From: Actinomycetes bacterium
GTDB lineage: Bacteria; Actinomycetota; Acidimicrobiia; Acidimicrobiales; Acidimicrobiaceae
DNA: 8,913 nucleotides
Direction: 5' to 3'
Assembly (NCBI GenBank): GCA_021844725.1
Contig: JAKBSX010000069.1
Span: 1 to 8,913, forward strand
The position numbers were made by a program, and so were the translations under genes. Shown here piece by piece: positions 5,647 to 8,913 of the stretch. The notes under the pieces were generated by a model. That model had not been told where the DNA came from. It did not search any database and saw nothing but the letters and a program-made list of their open reading frames with translations. How positions within the stretch are numbered: the stretch's first letter is position 1; each line of letters opens with the position of its first letter.

Positions 5647-6506
5647 CGCTTCCGCCTTACCAGCCATGGAAGCGAAAGCCTTTCGATCAGCACAATAATC
5701 CCTGTAAGGATCACTCCAACCAGAGCGATTGTAACAAGACCCACGTACATCTGATCGGGCTGAAACAGCTGCCAGGAGTTCCATACCAGAAACCCAAGAC
5801 CGTTGTTAGAAGCAACGAACTCGGTAGCGGTGATCACTACCAGACCAAGCGCTATGGATACCCTAAGACCGGTAAAGATTGACGGCAATGACCCCGGGAG
5901 GATCACATGTCTGAATAATTTGAATTTATGGGCACCAAATGCTTTACCGGATTCGATCAGGCGGGGATCGAAATTTCTGACCGCTGCAAGTGCGTTTATC
6001 TCCAGCACAAAGAAAGTTACTGCGACCACAGTCAAAATCTTGGGAGTCTCCCCTATCCCAAAAATTACAAGAAGTAAAGGCAAAAGAGCAATCTGAGGCA
6101 CGGCATAGAGTGCAGCAAATAGTGGGGAAAACGCAGAACGAAGAGGTCTTACCAGTCCAAGTATCAAACCTACAATTACACCGGATATAACCCCTATTAC
6201 ATAACCAACAAGCAGTCTGGCCAGAGTAAAGCCGATGTCTTTTTGCAATATGCCCTTTGAAATCAGCTGCCGGGCAGCCCTTATGATCTGAGTCGGTGGA
6301 GTGAAAATCCTTGGGTCAATAAAGTGCGCATCTGCAGAGACTTGCCACAAAATGATTAGCACAATTGGGGTTCCAACGCTGAGCACCAGATCCATTCGCC
6401 GACGGACCCGCTCTTTCCTGCGAAGCTTCGAAATCGCCTCAGCCACGACGGCACCAGTCTCACTTTGACCATTTTCATCAACTGCTGCCATAGGCGTGGG
6501 TGCCAT
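5643..6506 (-). CDS. ABC importer permease, SsuC/TauC-like
   Basis: This inner-membrane subunit forms the translocation channel of the importer as a homodimer with the ATPase. The 287-aa protein has a charged cytoplasmic N-terminus (1-38) followed by about six membrane segments (roughly 40-56, 95-117, 128-150, 157-173, 212-230, 254-275). The cytoplasmic coupling loop typical of BPD_transp_1 permeases is clear: ESGKAFGAHKFKLFRHVILP (185-204), with the conserved Gly and the I-L-P ending. Length and topology fit the SsuC/TauC/NrtB group. The ATG shares one base with the ATPase stop (TGATG, 6504-6508), so the two are translationally coupled. The last codons overlap the start of the oxidoreductase stub by 4 bp. 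A second in-frame ATG five codons downstream is a possible alternative start. Confidence 0.92.
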   Translation of the reverse strand: MAPTPMAAVDENGQSETGAVVAEAISKLRRKERVRRRMDLVLSVGTPIVLIILWQVSADAHFIDPRIFTPPTQIIRAARQLISKGILQKDIGFTLARLLVGYVIGVISGVIVGLILGLVRPLRSAFSPLFAALYAVPQIALLPLLLVIFGIGETPKILTVVAVTFFVLEINALAAVRNFDPRLIESGKAFGAHKFKLFRHVILPGSLPSIFTGLRVSIALGLVVITATEFVASNNGLGFLVWNSWQLFQPDQMYVGLVTIALVGVILTGIIVLIERLSLPWLVRRKR

Positions 6507-7360
6507 CAGGAAAACTCCAGAGACTGTTCAACCTCGTCACGAAGATTGTCCCAGAGCATGGTCCTCAATTCACTAAAACCAACCTCAGAGGTAATAGCGA
6601 CATTCCTGGGCCTTGGCAGATCCACCTTCAGATCAAGCTTTATCCGTCCGGGTCTGGCGGTCATTACTACTACCCGATCCCCAAGCAGCAACGCCTCATC
6701 TAATGAGTGCGTTACTAACAACACCGTCTTTCGGGTCTCCTCCCAAAGACGAATCAGATCCTCTTGAAGAAGCAGTCTGGTCTGAGGATCTACCGCACCA
6801 AGCGGTTCATCCATAAAAACCACATCGGGCTCTGTCACAAAAGCTCTGGCCAAAGAGAGACGCTGGCGCATCCCTCCTGAAAGTTGTTCCGGATATGTCT
6901 TTTCAAATCCTGAAAGTCCAACCCTTGAAAGCCAGGCCCTTGAGCGTTCTATACGCTCAGCTTTGGGCACCTTTGCCATCTTTAGACCAAAAGCCACATT
7001 ATCTATAGCACTAAGCCAGGGGAAAAGCCCATACTCCTGAAACAGGAATGCACTCTTTAGCGGCCTGCCGCTACTGGTTATCACGCCAGAACAACCAAAA
7101 ACCTGGCCGGTACTGGGAGTATCCAGCCCTCCAAGTATCCGCAGCAAAGTGGACTTCCCACAACCGGAAGGTCCAATAAGGGAAACAAAGGTTCCTTCTT
7201 CTATCACAAGATTTACGTCGCTCAGGGCCAGAACATTTTCACCACCGCCACCAAGAAAAACTTTTGACAGCTTCTGGGCACCTATATGGTTAGCAGTTTC
7301 CTTATTCAGGTTGGAAACGAATTCGGATTTATTGTCAGAGCGCGCCAACTGAAACCCCAT
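6506..7360 (-). CDS. ABC importer ATP-binding protein, SsuB/TauB-like
   Basis: This cytoplasmic ATPase energises the importer with the permease encoded immediately downstream. All nucleotide-binding motifs are intact in the 284 aa: Walker A GPSGCGKST (63-71), Q-loop Gln108 in FLFQEYGLFPW, signature LSGGMRQ (160-166), Walker B VVFMDEP (180-186) followed by the D-loop AVD, and switch His218 in VTHSLDEA. The Q-loop with PW after it and the ARPGRI segment (235-240) are typical of the nitrate/sulfonate/taurine subclass. About 25 residues before the first domain strand are longer and more polar than usual. No good ribosome binding site precedes the ATG at 7360, so the start is less certain than the rest, though no better start was seen. 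It is the first gene of the cluster. Confidence 0.92.
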   Translation of the reverse strand: MGFQLARSDNKSEFVSNLNKETANHIGAQKLSKVFLGGGGENVLALSDVNLVIEEGTFVSLIGPSGCGKSTLLRILGGLDTPSTGQVFGCSGVITSSGRPLKSAFLFQEYGLFPWLSAIDNVAFGLKMAKVPKAERIERSRAWLSRVGLSGFEKTYPEQLSGGMRQRLSLARAFVTEPDVVFMDEPLGAVDPQTRLLLQEDLIRLWEETRKTVLLVTHSLDEALLLGDRVVVMTARPGRIKLDLKVDLPRPRNVAITSEVGFSELRTMLWDNLRDEVEQSLEFS

Positions 7361-7715
7361 AAATCAAAGTATTTGACAACAGAACTAACTTCCCTAAAAC
7401 CAAATCAGCAATGTGGATTACTTATCCTTTTCACAGAAAGCTTACATGAAATGTTAATAATTCAAATCTTTCTTACCAATAAACATCTCGGCATGGAAAA
7501 TGAACAAAACTTGCTAAAAGCATGAATTTCCGCCAACTCCGGCGAATCACTTTCACCCGAAACGAAATGGAGCTAACTACAGGCAATTTTGATACAACAA
7601 GAGATCCCGACTATTTATCCAGATCCACCGCATTTTGAAACTCATCTATCCCGCTTCATGACCTGACGGATTCGACCTAGACTCAGAATTCGCGTCGTCT
7701 TCTCCTACGGATGTA
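7361..7715. other. AT-rich intergenic region upstream of the importer operon
   Basis: This 355-bp gap separates the Fic gene stop from the ATPase start, both on the minus strand. No coding frame with family resemblance was found. A weak minus-strand promoter is possible: TTGGTA (7474-7479) and TAACAT (7451-7456) with a 17-nt spacer, 4 of 6 matches each. An imperfect 18-bp dyad TGAAATGTTAATAATTCA (7447-7464, 7 of 9 positions symmetric) overlaps its -10 and could be an operator. A small hairpin, CGCC-aactcc-GGCG (7531-7544), lacks a T-run and is a weak terminator candidate for the Fic gene. The part from 7560 to 7715 shows nothing recognisable. Confidence 0.4.
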
Positions 7716-8900
7716 CTAACCGAAGACCGCCTTAGGCAAAATCAGCCTTCGAGGGCTTTCCGGTTCGTCAAACGCATTTGTCTCGCTGAGCTGAGTCACT
7801 GCAGTCGATATATCACTGTAGTCAATTGCGAAAGTGAAATCATGGGCAAACCTGAGGACTTTTATCAGCACACTTGGATCATCCTGCCTGGTTAGACGGC
7901 GCAAAGCACCTATATAATCATCCCGGAATACCGTAGGTATGATGATCCGCCCCTCATCTTTAGCCACAAGTTCTGAGTTCATCATTATCCTGGCAAGTCT
8001 GCCATTTCCATCATCAAATGGATGAACCTCCGACACCAAAAACATAACCATCACGGCTCTGCACCACGGTGATTCGAGCTGTTCAAGCAGATGATATCCT
8101 GCCCGTAGGGTTCCCTCCACCAGGTCAGGTGCCACGAATAGGGATTGTCCAACCCGATTTTGGATCCTCTTGAACATTCCGGGATTTATATCCCTGCGTC
8201 CACCCATAATAACCTGGTGACGATGGCGGAGAATCTCCACGAACTCAGGATCTGAACTGGCAATCCTGGACATTTCCACTTTGTCGCTGACCAGCTGGAA
8301 AGTACCTGCCAAATCGTGGCTATCCTGAGGACGCCCGGGCGGAATCTTGTTCTCATATACGACGTCCAATGCTTCATCAATTGTGAATTCGGTGCCTTCG
8401 ATATAATTGGAAAAATAAGCTTCAAAGAAAGGAAGACTGAGCCATCTTCTATCGTCGAATTTAGCCGGATGGCTCTGGCTGGCACCAACAGTGCTCAACC
8501 CATATGTCAGAATCTCAAAGCGCCTTACTCTGTCCGGATCGTATGGAATCCCCTTTTGCCTTGCATCCAGCGCTTGAGACTTTGTCTTCACTAAAGAGTC
8601 TCCAAGGGCAGATGATATCGATGCCTCCAGGCGCTCCACATTTTGAAACGATATTTCAAGTTTTTCCGCAAGTTGCCGGAGGGACTTCTGATAATTCCTG
8701 ATCCGTTCTGCACCTTCCAGATAAGTCAATTTGTCGATCCAACTGTCCAACTCTCCCTGATCTAAAGTGCGTCGAACGTGATACCTCGTACTCCTACTTG
8801 GGATGGAGTTTTCCAGCAATGCCCGCTGCCTTGAGGCCTGATAAAGTCCGCCTGGCAGGGGTATGTCATCTGGTTGTGCTCTCGAACCGGAGCGGACCAC
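7716..8900 (-). CDS. Fic-domain protein (predicted AMP transferase), class II with intact inhibitory motif; probably partial at right edge
   Basis: Fic enzymes usually transfer AMP from ATP to a hydroxyl of a target protein. The catalytic loop HPFDDGNGRLAR (293-304) matches HPFx[D/E]GNGR exactly, including the catalytic His293. The segment SNYIEG (164-169) fits the inhibitory S/T-x-x-x-E-G/N motif, whose Glu blocks ATP positioning; being N-terminal to the Fic core, it makes this class II (self-inhibited). A flap-like region precedes the core (GRPQDSHDLAGTF, 189-201). The N-terminal 100 residues are charged and helical (SLRQLAEKLEISFQNVERLEASI) and unrecognised. The first possible start in the window is GTG 8898-8900, but it has no ribosome binding site and the frame stays open to the edge, so the true start is probably outside. 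The stop is TAG 7716-7718. No antitoxin gene is seen downstream, as expected for a self-inhibited Fic. The target is unknown. Confidence 0.88.
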   Translation of the reverse strand: MVRSGSRAQPDDIPLPGGLYQASRQRALLENSIPSRSTRYHVRRTLDQGELDSWIDKLTYLEGAERIRNYQKSLRQLAEKLEISFQNVERLEASISSALGDSLVKTKSQALDARQKGIPYDPDRVRRFEILTYGLSTVGASQSHPAKFDDRRWLSLPFFEAYFSNYIEGTEFTIDEALDVVYENKIPPGRPQDSHDLAGTFQLVSDKVEMSRIASSDPEFVEILRHRHQVIMGGRRDINPGMFKRIQNRVGQSLFVAPDLVEGTLRAGYHLLEQLESPWCRAVMVMFLVSEVHPFDDGNGRLARIMMNSELVAKDEGRIIIPTVFRDDYIGALRRLTRQDDPSVLIKVLRFAHDFTFAIDYSDISTAVTQLSETNAFDEPESPRRLILPKAVFG

Positions 8901-8913
8901 TACTTCAAGGTTA

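Noticed and set aside
5647..5784. Upstream extension of the oxidoreductase frame to 5784
   Set aside because: This stretch overlaps the permease coding region in another frame and its translation shows no oxidoreductase features; similarity begins only after the ATG at 5646.
7372..7393. TTGACA followed by TAAAAC on the + strand as a promoter
   Set aside because: No + strand gene lies downstream in the window and the -10 match is poor.
7628..7640. CATTTTGAAAC occurring here and again near 8638 as a repeat
   Set aside because: It is only an 11-bp match; the second copy is inside Fic coding sequence and the flanks differ, so chance is the simplest explanation.
7669..7682. GGATTCGACC looked like a tRNA T-arm
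   Set aside because: No matching acceptor, D or anticodon stems can be formed around it on either strand.

Overview
The window is bacterial, with moderate GC and tightly packed genes. A Ser/Thr-rich lipoprotein linker after a classic lipobox, together with a large-type NAD-specific glutamate dehydrogenase, would suit a moderate-GC actinobacterium (Acidimicrobiia-like). No rRNA or conserved marker gene is present, so this placement is a weak inference.

Layout from left to right. (1) Positions 3-239 (+) are the 3' end of a cupin-domain protein. It converges on (2) a large NAD-dependent glutamate dehydrogenase at 404-3814 (-). That enzyme keeps the catalytic part but starts where the long bacterial enzymes have the linker after their N-terminal ACT-like regulatory region. 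It has its own candidate promoter, with a consensus -35 box and a palindrome over the -10. (3) The gap 3815-4161 holds the most unusual content: a nested, almost perfect 88-nt palindrome (3958-4045), followed by a compact RNA-like fold on the + strand (4086-4160). The fold has a 15-bp stem with six G-U pairs capped by a GNRA loop, a second hairpin, an enclosing stem, and a final TCAA. It closely resembles the right end and guide-RNA (omega/reRNA) scaffold of IS200/IS605-type TnpB transposons, but no tnpB is present. Its guide-equivalent sequence would be the 3' end of the neighbouring transporter gene. (4) Positions 4162-7360 (-) are an ABC importer cluster of the nitrate/sulfonate/taurine (SsuABC/TauABC-like) class, ordered ATPase, permease, 104-aa stub, substrate-binding lipoprotein. 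The stub is the C-terminal end of a FAD-dependent oxidoreductase whose ATG overlaps the permease stop. (5) A 355-bp AT-rich leader region (7361-7715) separates this cluster from (6) a Fic-domain protein at 7716-8900 or beyond (-), which has an intact catalytic motif and an intact inhibitory motif and probably runs off the right edge.

Working model: the ATPase and permease form the energised inner-membrane part of an importer for a small organic anion, fed by the lipoprotein. The oxidoreductase stub suggests that a flavoenzyme acting on the imported compound was once encoded in the operon. Glutamate dehydrogenase, the cupin and Fic are separate units. The transposon-derived RNA sits antisense at the 3' end of the importer operon.
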